Assembly: GCA_015501595.1 (NCBI GenBank)
Contig: JADNRX010000198.1
Location: forward strand, 1 to 64,000
Reading direction: 5' to 3'
Source of the DNA: Hymenopellis radicata
Lineage: Eukaryota; Basidiomycota; Agaricomycetes; Agaricales; Physalacriaceae
Length of the DNA stretch: 64,000 bases
Shown: in pieces, positions 10,630-20,973 of the stretch
Position numbering within the stretch: the first letter of the stretch is position 1
Layout of the letters: every line of letters starts with the position of its first letter
Notes under the pieces: model-generated
The model's input: only the letters and a program-made list of their open reading frames with translations
Told to the model about the DNA's origin: nothing
Database searches by the model: none
Program-made: the position numbers and the translations under genes

Positions 10630-12482
10630 CGCCCCTTCACTTTTCGAAACATCAGCACCAAGTATCACCCTTTCCGCTTATCATACCATTTCTAATCACG
10701 TCTCCAAATGTTAGTCTGTTGTTAATCCAAACTCGCCGAATGCGACTTTTAATGGCCCGCGTAGCTAAATTGTTATCGCGCGCGCCATAGGCGTACTTTT
10801 TCATCCTGAGCCACAGATCGCCCTAGCGCATTATTCTCCGCCAGCGTTCCCTTCCCATTCGTTACATGAGGATCATTTTTTGTGGCAGCAGGGTACACTA
10901 AATTGTTTTGCAAGCAATGATCAAGCTCAGTGGATGCCCACATGGGCAATATTTGCACCCTCCTTTGCTTTGCAGTCGAGGGCCCGGGCACAGTCAGCTT
11001 CCTTACATGAGACACACGTCCGGATATGAGGACTCCCTGGTCCACTGGTCCGTACAGGCAGCGGTATTAAGGGAAGACTTGGTATCCCACTTATCTGAGC
11101 TATCGAAAACCTGTCAAAGATAGGGTGAACAAGCGGAGGCTTGTTCAGGGTCAATGCGCCGATGACGCGCTCGCGTCCTCGTCTCTTTATTCCTTTCATG
11201 GTCTCGTATATATAGACCCTGCGGGCAGTGGCGGACCTTGTCTCTTTGCTCACTGCTCGCAGTTCCCGTAGCATCGTCGCGTACATTTAATTCCCCACCC
11301 GCCTCCTCTAAACATTTTGTACTACTTCTACATTTCATTTCTTACCTACTCCATTACATACCGCAAACATACCGCCGTGGTTAGCTGGGGTTGTCCCCTT
11401 TCGGGCACCCGAGAACCGGTCTTCCCACAATGTCATCTTGTTCCCAATCCCTCAACAGTCCTCTCTCCTGACTAACTCTCCCTCTCCTCTCCTCTCCTTT
11501 CCTCTCCTCTCTTCAGCAGAGACGAGCGCATTGACCCAGATGCCGGAAACATGACAGAAGATGAATTTTCTGCTGGGACTGCAGTAAGTAGTAGGCAGAG
11601 GTGCCACTGCCGTGGTGTTCAAACTAGATGTTGACGGGACAGGTCGGAGAGCTAACACAACGAGTGACGAGTGGCCCATTCCATTTCAGATAGGCGCGCC
11701 GATGCGGGAAGATCCAAAACAGCATGAGACACGGGGAATAGAGTATAGGAAGATGGTGGTTTCTCGAGCCATGCGTCGCGTAAAAGCTGCAGCCCAAATC
11801 TCTTCGGACGGGCCTGCTCCAAAGTGGGTGTCAAAGTCGAGTTCATCTGCCAAGTGTGTCGATTCTGCGTCGGATGTGTCAATCATTCGAACGTCCGTGC
11901 GCATACAAGGTTAGAAGGCCATACATTCAAAAAACGTGAATAAGGCAATGGAGTCTTGACATAGATATCGAACACACACCTGCATTTCCAGCCGAAGAGG
12001 ATTCCTCCTTCTGCCTCTCCTTTCCCTTCCCTTTAAATTAAATTTCTCACCAGATCCAGAAAACAGCACTCAATAGTTGCAAGTAGTCAAGGATGCGCTT
12101 GTTGTTGCTTGTGCTTGCTGCGAGTTTCGAAGCATTTGATGGGCAGCCAGCATTGGCGCGCGCACCTGAGCCTCCCCGGCCGGACACGCAAAAGAATGAG
12201 TAATAGATTCAAGCAACAACGACGCGACGCGAACGTCGTTGGCAGTCAATGAAAAGCCCCGAACTACTATCCACGGCAGCGACAGCACATGAGCCAGAAA
12301 ACATACATGCCTCATGCAATTCGAAATGCGCGAATACTACGATGTTGGCCTCATGAAAAGGCTTAGGAAATGCAGTCGCTTTTAAATGTTACATATGACA
12401 GACGTAGACTATAGGTATCGAGATGGGCGATGAATTGTACACAAGATAAGTAGAACAAGAAAATGCAAACCATGAAAACCAT
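10630..12482. other. junction region between gene A block and arm; no sure gene
   Basis: Similarity to the right outer block ends near 10.68 kb and similarity to the right arm begins near 12.30 kb, so about 1.6 kb here is not shared. An open frame at 11686-11904 (-), with the start MRTDVRMIDTSDAESTHLAD, looks amphipathic but has no partner exon I trust. A C/T-rich run lies at about 11475-11515. The part from 12.30 kb on is the 3' region of YRA1. Confidence 0.45.
11475..11515. repeat. CTCTC-type polypyrimidine microsatellite
   Basis: A run of CTCTCC/CTCTC units with a single strand composed almost wholly of C and T. It is typical of slippage and lies in sequence absent from the right arm. Confidence 0.7.
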
Positions 12483-13793
12483 TTACGAGGCAGGAGTCGC
12501 CGTACTGGCGGTGTAATCCTATACAACAATGAGTTTGGGGTAAAGGGAGGTTGACGACGACAAACCTCCATCTCAGCATCGAGGTCTGCGGCCGTCTTGG
12601 GTGGTCGTTCAGCCTTACGAGGCCTACCACCACGGCCGCGCCTTCCTCCTCCTCGGGGAGCGCCAGTACCCCTTGAACTAGTATAAGCCAAGACGTTCCG
12701 CCGCAACGAACGAGCAACGAACCTCGCGGCTCCATTTTGAGCAGCGCCAGCAGCAGGAGCAACACGGGCAGCAAGGGTCTGGGATGGTTTTGAGGGATCG
12801 ACGACAATCTCGATCTTCATGGGCCGTTCTAGTGATGAAGGAAGAGGAGAAGTTGGGAACTTGTCAGTCCACTGTATACGTCGCGAGAGGTAGAAGCAAG
12901 TAAAAGCGAGGGACGCCGGCAATAGCACCCTCAGTTCGTACCGGAGAATCGTGGCCGTCGTTGTCTCTGCGCTGTGTAAAGGTCGCCACCTTTCTCCCAC
13001 AATCAACACAGCATCGTCGTTGATAGTCCGCCATTTCCCCACTGGACCCACTACTTCGCCTCGTGGCTGTGAGGACACAAGGTTGATCAGACCTTGTGTA
13101 CAGACGCCGGTGGCTGCGAGCCTGCTTCGTCGACAGACAAAACGAGCTGTATGGCTGGCTGACCAGGCCATGGTTCGAGCGGCCTAGGCCGTCGTGCGCG
13201 CAACAGAGACCGCCAGACACCACGATCCTCCTGTAACGGTAGAATAAAGCGGTCGCGGGCAGGGACACGCAAAGAGGTTAAAGGAGGCGATACTAACTGC
13301 CATCGATGAGTCGGTTGTTGTACTGCTGGTATGCCTTGTTTCCGTCTCCCTTTTGTTGGAACTGAACGGCAGCAACGCCCTTGGAGCGACCATTGGCGTC
13401 AAAGTGAAGGGTGAGTTCTCGGACAGGGCCGACGGTGCTGTGGAAGAGCTCCTGTAGGGTAACGTCAGCAAAGAATGAGGCATGAGTGAGAGGCAGTACA
13501 AACCTTGATTTGGGCTTCATTGACGTCGTGGGGAAGATTTGAGACGATGATCTTGTCGGCAGTTGGCTGGGCAGCAGCAGCTGGCTTTGCGAGTGCAGTA
13601 GCTTTGGCAGCCTTGGCTGTGGGACTAGCAATGGCACGGCCGACGATTTGCTGCTTAGCCGTAGGGGTACGGCGACTGCTGCCTCTGCGTATGCCTCGGG
13701 GACGGGAGGTGATGATCTAAGCGGGAAACATTAAGATGGCGGCGCGAGTCCAGGCGGCGAAAGTGAGCCCACTTCGTCAAGAGCCTTGTCCAT
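12483..13793 (-). CDS. yra1: Yra1/ALY/REF-type mRNA export factor (left copy)
   Basis: Exons are 13793-13773, 13716-13504, 13451-13298, 12828-12723, 12677-12566 and 12518-12483 (213 aa). The order is the family order: an N-terminal short motif (MDKALDE), an Arg/Gly/Ser-rich linker, one RRM with RNP2 KIIVSNLPHDV and RNP1 RSKGVAAVQF, GKRPMKIEIVVDP after it, an RGGGRRGRGG box, and a C-terminal DLDAEMEDY motif like the REF C-box. Family members recruit the Mex67 (TAP) receptor to spliced mRNA with the TREX/THO complex in the nucleus. Intron 3 (13297-12829, 469 nt) is some eight times longer than the others. The start is 127 bp from that of RPC31 in a divergent arrangement. An intact inverted copy lies at 59154-60468. 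Confidence 0.92.
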
Positions 13794-13920
13794 GTTGTTG
13801 TGAGTGGCTGCTGTTGGTGGGCGTCGGAAAGAAAGGAAACAACAGCCGCGCTTTCGATCAAACACCCTTACATACGCGCGGAGTCTGAAATTCAAAGTCC
13901 GCCCCTCTACTAAAACCACC
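13794..13920. promoter_or_regulatory. bidirectional promoter of YRA1 and RPC31
   Basis: Only 127 bp separate the two divergent start codons, so both promoters must lie here or reach into the genes. The right-arm counterpart (59027-59153) has the same length and I find a single substitution between them. I see no canonical TATA box. Confidence 0.75.
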
Positions 13921-14746
13921 ATGTCGCGAGGAGGGCGCGGTTTTGGTCGCGGACGCGGCGGGTTTGGCGCCGGCAACATGCCGCCCATGGGCCTAACCCA
14001 TGCCGACATTCAGGCCCTGTCGAGGGACGCCACTGAACTATATCCCGTACGTCCTCGGCGCGTACATTATTATCTACCAATCCTGACTGATATGTAGCCT
14101 ATGCGCCCACCAGTAATGTCCGACTTGACTGATGACGAGCGCAAGATATGTCGATATCAAACTGGATTCGCCGAACGACTGCGACAGTCGCAGTACTTTG
14201 TTGTAGAGACTGTCAAGTCAACAAGTGTGTCGACTTGCATCTCATTTGGATCGAGCTAACTGTGACTCAGAAATCGAGCGATATGTTGACAAATACAATG
14301 TATCTGTATCCGATAGACCCAAACTCAAGCGCAAACAACTACACGAACCTTTCTTTCCAAAGGATATCTTTGAAGACTACTTTAATCCGAAACGAAAGAA
14401 AGGTTAGATATTCATCTCGTTTTTCCTTCCCATTGCTTACGTTCCGCAGTGGCCAAGAAAAAGGTAGTCGCTACCCGCGGTCTCGACCTATCCGATCTCG
14501 AGGAAAACTCTGAAAAGTCAGGCGACGAAGCCTCTGTCGGTGAATCAGCCCAAGGATCAGACTACGATGTCGATGAAGAATACGACAATGACTATGCCGG
14601 CAATTACTTTGACAACGGCGAAGGAGATGACAACGACGACCTCGGTGAAGGAGGAGATGATGGCGGTGGTGGTGGCGGCGGCGGCAAGTGTCCTCTCCCT
14701 TTAACGCGACAAATAACTCACAACGCCCATTGCAGACTGGGACTAA
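13921..14746 (+). CDS. rpc31: RNA polymerase III subunit Rpc31 (RPC7) (left copy)
   Basis: Exons are 13921-14046, 14098-14224, 14271-14402, 14450-14683 and 14736-14746 (209 aa). The protein opens with an RG-rich stretch (MSRGGRGFGRGRGGFG), then a conserved core including YPPMRPPVMS, IERYVDKYNVSVSDRPKL and FPKDIFEDYFNP, then a long acidic tail with DEEYDNDYAGNYFDNGEGDD and a glycine run, ending DWD. This is the Rpc31 subunit of the Pol III initiation subcomplex (with Rpc82 and Rpc34) in the nucleus. The last intron (14684-14735) works only as a GC-AG intron with donor GCAAGT; a GT donor 5 bases on would destroy the conserved Trp-Asp end. The inverted copy at 58201-59026 has the same length. 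In the first exon the differences I checked are synonymous. Confidence 0.9.
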
Positions 14747-15159
14747 TCAAACACAACATCAATTGTATCTTTATCGCATCTTACTGTATCCCTGTGCACA
14801 AGTTGAGATTGAATTCGTGACTTCTGGAAATTGAGTTGAGCTTTCCATCGTCGTGCTGATCCTGCCATTTCGCGTTCAATGTAAACACGGTGTCGACAGG
14901 TCACTGATGTCTATTTGAGCTGCATATAGTGGAGTCTTCAAACGTGACGCAGTGAAGGACGCAATTCACCTACATATCCAGGTGCGTGTCATTTCGGAGA
15001 AAGGCTATCGTCGTGAAGGCGCTTGTCTGGTCTCTGCCTATCGCCATTGCTTCATGACTCGTCTCTGGAGTCAATACAGCTCTGCAGCGGACACAATTTG
15101 TACGCACAGCACGAGATTAAAATACCGAAGCGATGCAAGGACACAACCACTCTATCGCC
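14747..15159. other. intergenic between RPC31 and H2B relic
   Basis: No gene is seen. The stretch is matched by the right arm at about 57800-58200 and contains the 3' region of RPC31 and what was the H2B promoter. Confidence 0.5.
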
Positions 15160-15686
15160 ATGGCCCCCAAACCCGCCTCCACTGCCTCGACCGCCTCCAA
15201 GGCCCCAGCCAAGACTGAGGGATCCAAGCAGCGAAGAAGACTTCCAAGCCAGTAGCAGCTGACGGCGAGAAGAAGAAGCGCAAAAAGTCGAGAAAGGAGA
15301 CTTACTCGTCTAGGGCCCGTTGTTTATTCGACTTGGTTCTTTCTGTTGCTCATTCTGCTTCTAGTCCTCAAGCAGGTCCACCCCGACACTGGTATCTCCA
15401 ACAAGGCGATGGTCGTCAACGATATCTTTGAACGCGTTGCCTCCAGTGCGTCTGCAGTCTTTGGCTTTGGCCTTCCACTCATGTTTCTCGTCTAGAACTC
15501 GCTGCTTATTCGAAAAAATCTACGATTTTATTACGCGATATCTAAACGTCGGTTCGTCTGGTGAGCTCGCCAAGCACGCCATTTCCGAGGGCACCAAATC
15601 GGTGACCAAGGTTCGTTTCCGCTTGCCTGTCATGTCGTTCTTGCCGACTCATGCCCTTACAGTTCTCATCTTCGGGAGCCAAGTGA
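15160..15686 (+). pseudogene. histone H2B relic (left outer)
   Basis: The sequence reads as H2B with the fungal tail: MAPKPASTASTASKAPAK..., [28 protein letters not shown], a [11 protein letters not shown] segment, [17 protein letters not shown] and the closing FSSSGAK. Introns lie at the same places as in the other three relics. A 1-base deletion in the SKAAKKT codons shifts the frame near residue 24, and the conserved Gln codon after RDI is a stop (TAA at about 15544). The exon 2 region is shortened. It cannot make a nucleosomal H2B. Confidence 0.85.
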
Positions 15687-16737
15687 CCTTGCTGTATTAT
15701 TCTTTCTTGCATCTCAGGCCATCAGTGTATTCTTACGATATCTATACATCTCTTGCAGATGACTCGTTCTGTAGCTCGTTGATTATCCTCGTGGCTCGCT
15801 TGATTCTTTCAAAATCCTCGCGGCGTTCAAGATCTACTCGGACGACTCTAACAGCGATCATGTGTCCGCTGATATCCTCGTTCTTGTATGAACATGCTCG
15901 GGAGCCAGATTGGCAGCGCCGACTTTGAGAATTGTCATGTCATGCTTTCGTGCCACCCGTTACAATGACTCTTGACAGATACTTTCCGACTACGGAGATG
16001 AGGATCGGGTGCGTTCTCTGAGTCTCTTACAAAATCTGGCTTCCTCGTTTGCAGCCTGGCAAGTCCTTCGCGATAATCCGAATCTGTCTCGACTCTCGTG
16101 TATCACCACTACGCGCCGCGCTTGTTACGGTTGCGCACGTCCTTAGTGTTTTTCAAGCCGATGTCAAACTCAACGGAGCCGGCGTCCACCCAGTTGTTGA
16201 GCAGGATGCTTTCGTCCCTTGTAAAAGATGTGTGCTCTCGATATCTCGCATATTCGGAGGACGCACGAGTTCGCCATGCACCTGTCAGACAAACAGTCAC
16301 CACGAACTGACAGCGCAGAAGATAGGGTCGGATTTCTGACATCGGATGAATAGTCTTTAATCACTCGCCGTGTGGGGTTTCCGCGCATGGACTCGATGTA
16401 ATGGAGCTCTGGTATCGTCGTCCCTCTTTCCCACCGTTCGATCTCTCAAAGTCCGCTGTCAATAGAAAAATTCAGCTGAACCCGCCATTGCTCTAATACC
16501 GACTGGGCCAAATAACCATGCAGGTCAGCAATTGGATTTCGTATGCGCCGCATGGTCTTCCCGGTGGTTACAGAGCTGTCGACTCAGGCAGACACAGCAC
16601 CTTGGCGGAGATTGACGATTCGGTAGACCTCACCGGACGCTAGTTAAAGACGGAGGAGAAGATGAAGATGATTGTGACAGCGGAAGAGGGAAGCTCTAAA
16701 TTGATGGTGTATTAACTGATAGGTCTTGGTTATACCT
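15687..16737 (+). pseudogene. unidentified relic downstream of H2B (copy 1 of 4)
   Basis: This stretch is repeated after each of the four H2B relics (also 22645-21000, 51880-50240 and 57270-55800 on the other strand). Short readable pieces such as FKIYSDDSNSDHVSADIL, RYNDSW, LLQNLASSFAAWQVL and NPNLSRL recur, often in different frames in different copies, so it was probably a gene whose copies have all decayed. I do not recognise the family. Confidence 0.4.
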
Positions 16738-17355
16738 ATGACAATGGTCGGCTTTGGAGAACTGCGGCAGTCACTGACACTCGAGGTATTTCTCTCCCAT
16801 CCAAGGCTGACTCGATGGAAAGGGGAGAGGCCAGGATTCAACGCGTTTTCGATCAGGACCGTGCTGTGAAAGCGAAAATGTGCATCATTATTCACTGCCT
16901 TCTTGGATATTTCTCATGATAATCACAGTTTACTGCGTGAACTCTGTACCAAACTTGTACATCGTTTCTTCCAGATCACATTCGCGCTGGCGTGAACGCG
17001 AGGCAGCTCCAGCTTCGTGACTAGTGGCGCCGGAGGATGGTTGCTCAATCCTTGAACTCCTCCCTGCCCACGTTGAATACGAGTGGCTTTGGAGAAGGTT
17101 CGTCACAGTCTGCATGCAGGATTAATGTTTACTCATTTAAAATCGTTCTCAAGGATGCTATTATACAGAGGCAGGAGGACTACATGCGAACTACGGCAAC
17201 ATTCCAGAGTACGCCCACACTGGGTTTTTATCGTTCAGCGGTCCCGGAATTCGAAGCTATTGAAGGTCATTTGAGTGGCAATGTTACAGTCGTTTACACT
17301 CAGACCACGTAGCGGAATACAGGATATTCCTACAAGTATCTTCACCCTTAGACAT
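16738..17355 (+). pseudogene. YRS gene relic (left outer)
   Basis: This is a decayed copy of the small gene at 20326-20973. It has the start MTMVGF, a piece matching the LSHPRL region, and GFYRSAVPEFEAIE, but several frame changes lie in between. It runs tail to tail into the F-box gene at 17362-19112. Confidence 0.5.
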
Positions 17356-17361
17356 ATCTAA

Positions 17362-19112
17362 TCAAAGTACGACCCTCTGAAAAACTAAATCAGTATACAG
17401 CGGCACAGCCGAACGGGAAGCAAGCAACTCACTCCATACCGAGAGGCGTATATCCAAGCCCTCTCCTTCAGTTTCCGAAACTCGAGAAAGTCGGCATCCA
17501 CAAGGTCATCGATTGAACAGTCTCTCCCGAGCTCCTCTGGTAGACGTCGTTCATCTTTAATAATGTCATTTTGCCAAGACGAATATCCTTCAATGAAATA
17601 AACAGATCCTTTGGTACGGCCGCCAGGCTGCATATATGTCTCTCTTCCAAGCACAACAATGACTGCATGTAGATTCGTCCCTGTAGACGACTCTTCGGGG
17701 GACTGGTATCGAGCACTCAGGACGCGAATGAGGGTGTCTTTGAGTTCAGCCTCCCAGATTGCCCTGGATATTGTCGTCGTAGTGATTGTCAGAACCCGTA
17801 GATTGGGCACGACGGTCCGGTCCGAAAGAGACTCGATAAGTCTGCCCTTGGGACGCTCTGCTCCAAATGACAGCCTCAGATCTACGATCCCTGGTAACGC
17901 GGAGAGGGGTGTTTCAGGAGAAACAAGTGGCTTTTCGTACTCGTTGAATGTAAGATTTGCAGTCGTGATTGTGCACTCCGAGCGCTGTATAAACCGGTGA
18001 AGAACCTCCCCGTCGGACTGATTCGCACGCGGACAAGGCAAAGATAAACGCGTCAGCGCTGGGCATCGGATATGATCCAACAGCGTTATGGCGAGACTGG
18101 GAGACATGTCGATGAAGGACAATTTGGAGTGGGAAACGACTGCAGGAATATTCGAGGTTTCCTTCACCCGATCATACGGCGACAAATGAGGATCATCCTT
18201 CAACGTTTCCAGGTCGGGGCAGCTAGTGAGAAGTTGCTGGCATAAAACAATATAGTCAAGAGGGACGACGAGCTCCGTTAGCTGCCTCCAAGGGAATTTG
18301 ATACTCGATAGCTTTATGTCGGTGGCAGTGGAGGCTTGCGTAATAGCCAGCGTCAATCGGCGCAGTTGTGGTACGTGTTTACCGAGCGATGAGAGTAGCT
18401 GGTAGTAGGCGTCTAAGTCGTCGGGAAACAAAAATATATCGAGTTCAAGCGCCACTAGTGAAGGCATTCTTCCAATCTTCAAAAATGGTGCGAAATCCTC
18501 GAGAGAGCCTTCAAAAGACGCGTCGTGCCAACTTTCTGCGCTTTTGGCGATGGCACTGATTTGTGTCTTCTTCAGAACGCCCAAGGGGATATGAAACTCG
18601 TTGCGTTTCGCCGACCGCGAAAGCGCCCATTCAAAGAGAACTTTGGTACCGACTTTGTGGTAGCCACCCTTCGTTAGAGTGAATGAGGTCCAAAGACTTG
18701 GGCAGGACCAGGTAACTTGTCTCCACCTGTGGCAGACCTTTCCAAGAAGCCATGGGCCACGACGAGACGAGGCAAATACGTTGTACGGCTTCTCGAATGT
18801 GAGGTGAAAGATCTCTACGAGCACTTCGGTGGGAAGCTGGTGGATGGGAGGAAAGAGCGCAACGTGCGAGTCACGGAAGGCAATCGTTTCGTCTCTCTCC
18901 TTCTTGGCTGTAGACAGAGACGTCTCTAGCTTCTCTATGTTGCAGTCCAAATCCGCTATGTCTGCTTTGGCATCGGCAACTAGATTTACAATGTCGGCTC
19001 TGACTCCATCGTGGGCGGTAAAGGCAATGTTGGTCCCCAAGTGGGTTTCGAATAGAGACTGGGTGGGAATCCTGCGTGGCTTCTTCGTCGGGGAAGGCCG
19101 CAATGGGGGCAT
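17362..19112 (-). CDS. F-box protein with N-terminal coiled coil (left outer)
   Basis: Exon 1 is 19112-17433 and exon 2 is 17376-17362 (about 564 aa). Residues 35-75 form a coiled coil (DIADLDCNIEKLETSL), followed by an F-box (LPTEVLVEIFHLTFEKPYN...WLLGKVCHRWRQVTWSCPSLW) and a leucine-rich C-terminal region. F-box proteins of this layout are substrate adaptors of SCF ubiquitin ligases, and Agaricomycetes carry many. Relative to the copy at 48121 it has lost one base near the start, so the MSHECPHC opening is out of frame and MPPLRP is used. It also has lost one G in a G-run near the end, which changes the last 20 residues. The main body is intact. Partner copies lie at 48121-49902, 53663-55457 and, split by an inversion, 23028-24235 plus 19780-20358. 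Confidence 0.85.
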
Positions 19113-19577
19113 TCATGGGACATCGTCTCTATGGAAAATACTATGAGCGAATGGTTATACGACGCGGCCCACGCGACCGGACGTACTTACTAGATATAGA
19201 TTGAGATCTACAGCGTCCTTGTGCAGGGCGTATCTGGGCGACGCGGTCAGTGATCGTCGGTGTGTGGAGGAAAGAGCAGAATTAGAATGTGCTCATGTGA
19301 CGCGCGGTACCCAAAATTGCCGTCGGCATTGAAAGTTGCTCTCGACTGCCATGTCAGCTTCAAGCTTGATTTCCTCAATTCCACTGCTCTCATTGCCCAG
19401 GTCTTTGTGATCCTCATGCTCAGTTGAAACTCAAATTTGAAACTTGGACGCTCGTCAGGACAAATGTCTTCCTATTACTGTCACGGGTATAGACGAAGAA
19501 TCCGAAGAATCTCTGGCCAACGCTTGTCATCTCCCGATAAAATCCCTACCCCCAAGCCGCATCTATGTACTAGGTGC
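19113..19577. other. intergenic, shared among F-box copies
   Basis: This is the 5' region of the F-box gene, similar to 24236-24650, 47700-48120 and 53450-53660. It corresponds to the site where the right arm carries the 749-bp extra segment. No gene is seen. Confidence 0.5.
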
Positions 19578-19660
19578 TTAGTAGCAGTTGGCGGCGTTGA
19601 CCTTCCACTGGGCGTACAAGCCGTCGAGAACGGTCTTGTCCCAGGACTCGGCGAAGATTC
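19578..19660 (-). pseudogene. 3' end of small secreted protein gene fused to H2B
   Basis: The last 27 codons of the 121-aa secreted protein gene (SWDKTVLDGLYAQWKVNAANCY type end) stop abruptly and continue, on the other strand, into H2B exon 1 sequence. The same chimeric junction occurs in the right arm at about 52365-52372, so it formed before the arms were duplicated. Confidence 0.75.
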
Positions 19661-19777
19661 CAGGCCAGTAGCAGCTGACGGCCAGAAGAACTTCAAGAAG
19701 AAGCGCAAAAAGTCGAGAAAGGAGACCTACTCGTCTTACATCTACAAGGGTCCGTTGTCTATTCGACTTGTTCTTTC
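19661..19777 (+). pseudogene. 5' half of H2B relic (left inner), cut by inversion
   Basis: Reads [27 protein letters not shown] and the start of H2B intron 1, then switches at about 19777 into the 3' half of an F-box gene. The matching 3' half of H2B is at 22646-23028 on the minus strand. Confidence 0.8.
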
Positions 19778-19779
19778 TA

Positions 19780-20358
19780 TTTTGTTTCTCCCGAAGCGTC
19801 CCTCTCCGCGTTACCAGGGATCGTAGATCTGAGGCTGTCGTTTGGAGCAGAGCCTCTCAAGGGCAGACTCATCGAGTGTCTTTCGGACCGGACCGTCGTG
19901 CCCAATCTACGGGTTCTGATAATCACTACGACGACAATATCCAGGGCAATCTGGGAGGCTGAACTCAAGGACACCCTCATTCGTGTCCTGAGTGCTCGAT
20001 ACCAGTCCCCTGAAGAGTCGTCTACAGGGACGGATATACACGAAGTCGTCGTTGTGCTTGGAAGAGAGACATATATGCAGCCTGGCGGCCCTAACAAGGG
20101 ATCTGTTTATTTCACTGAAGGATATTCGTCTTGGCGAGATGACATTAAAGATGAACGACTTCTATCAGAGGACCTCGGGAGAGACTGTACAATCGAAGAG
20201 CTTGTGGATGCCGACTTTGTTGAGTTTCGGAAACTGAAGGAGAGGGGCTTGGATATACGGCTCTCGATATGGAGTGAGTTGCTTGCTTCCCGTTCGGCTG
20301 TGCCGCTGTATACTGATTTAGTTTTTCAGAGGGTCGTACTTTGCTTAGATATGTCTAA
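19780..20358 (+). pseudogene. 3' half of F-box gene (left inner), displaced by inversion
   Basis: This encodes the C-terminal 170 or so residues of the F-box family (LRLSFGAEPLKGRLIECLS ... ESSTGTDIHEVVVVLGRE ... KLKERGLDIRLSIW), with the terminal GT-AG intron and the last exon ending LRYV. The 5' half is on the other strand at 23028-24235. Confidence 0.85.
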
Positions 20359-20973
20359 GGGTGACATCCGTTGAAGATACTTGTACGATTCCGCTACGTG
20401 GTCTGCATGTAAATCATGCTCCAAAAGGATCCCGCATTCCTTTAGCAGCTTCTGATGTTGACGAGACAAAGCGTTCCGTATCTCAAGTTTACAGCGGCGG
20501 GAAAACTCGTATTGGGACGGCCATCGCAGATCCCGAAGGCTTTGAGTGCATTCATAGAACAGGTTGGAGATGTTGGGCGTCTCCGAGGGGGAAAAAGGGT
20601 ATGATGCCTTCAGCTTCTCGAGCTCTTCATCACTGATAAGGCCCTCGCGCCAATCCTCGGCGTAACCGCCCAGGAAAACGTGTAGGATTTCGCTACGTAG
20701 TCTGAAGACTGAGTGTAAACGAACGTAACCTTGCCATTCAAATGACTTTTCAATAGCTTCGAAATCCAGGACCGTTGAACGATAAAAACCGAGTCCTCGA
20801 ATGGTTCTTCCATGGTGCAATAAATTAAAGAACAACATCGTTGCTTTCACAGCTCCTGAGGCATCGAAAACGCCTGGGCTCTCCCGTACGACATACAGTG
20901 TCCCCTGAGTCAGTCTTAGCAATAAGTCGATTGTCAGTGACTGCCGCAGTTCTTCAACGCCGACCATTGTCAT
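20326..20973 (-). CDS. YRS gene: unidentified 215-aa protein
   Basis: This is the longest of four copies. It starts MTMVGVEELRQSL and contains LLLRLTQGTLYVVRESPG, GFYRSTVLDFEAIEKSFEWQ (the YRS motif I use as a name), HVFLGGYAEDWREGL and a C-terminal end SPLDISKQSTTL. I recognise no domain. The other copies lack about 95 internal residues (see the right copies). Its 3' end overlaps the last exon of the F-box gene by 33 bp, tail to tail. An upstream exon is likely. Confidence 0.5.
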   Translation of the reverse strand: MTMVGVEELRQSLTIDLLLRLTQGTLYVVRESPGVFDASGAVKATMLFFNLLHHGRTIRGLGFYRSTVLDFEAIEKSFEWQGYVRLHSVFRLRSEILHVFLGGYAEDWREGLISDEELEKLKASYPFSPSETPNISNLFYECTQSLRDLRWPSQYEFSRRCKLEIRNALSRQHQKLLKECGILLEHDLHADHVAESYKYLQRMSPLDISKQSTTL

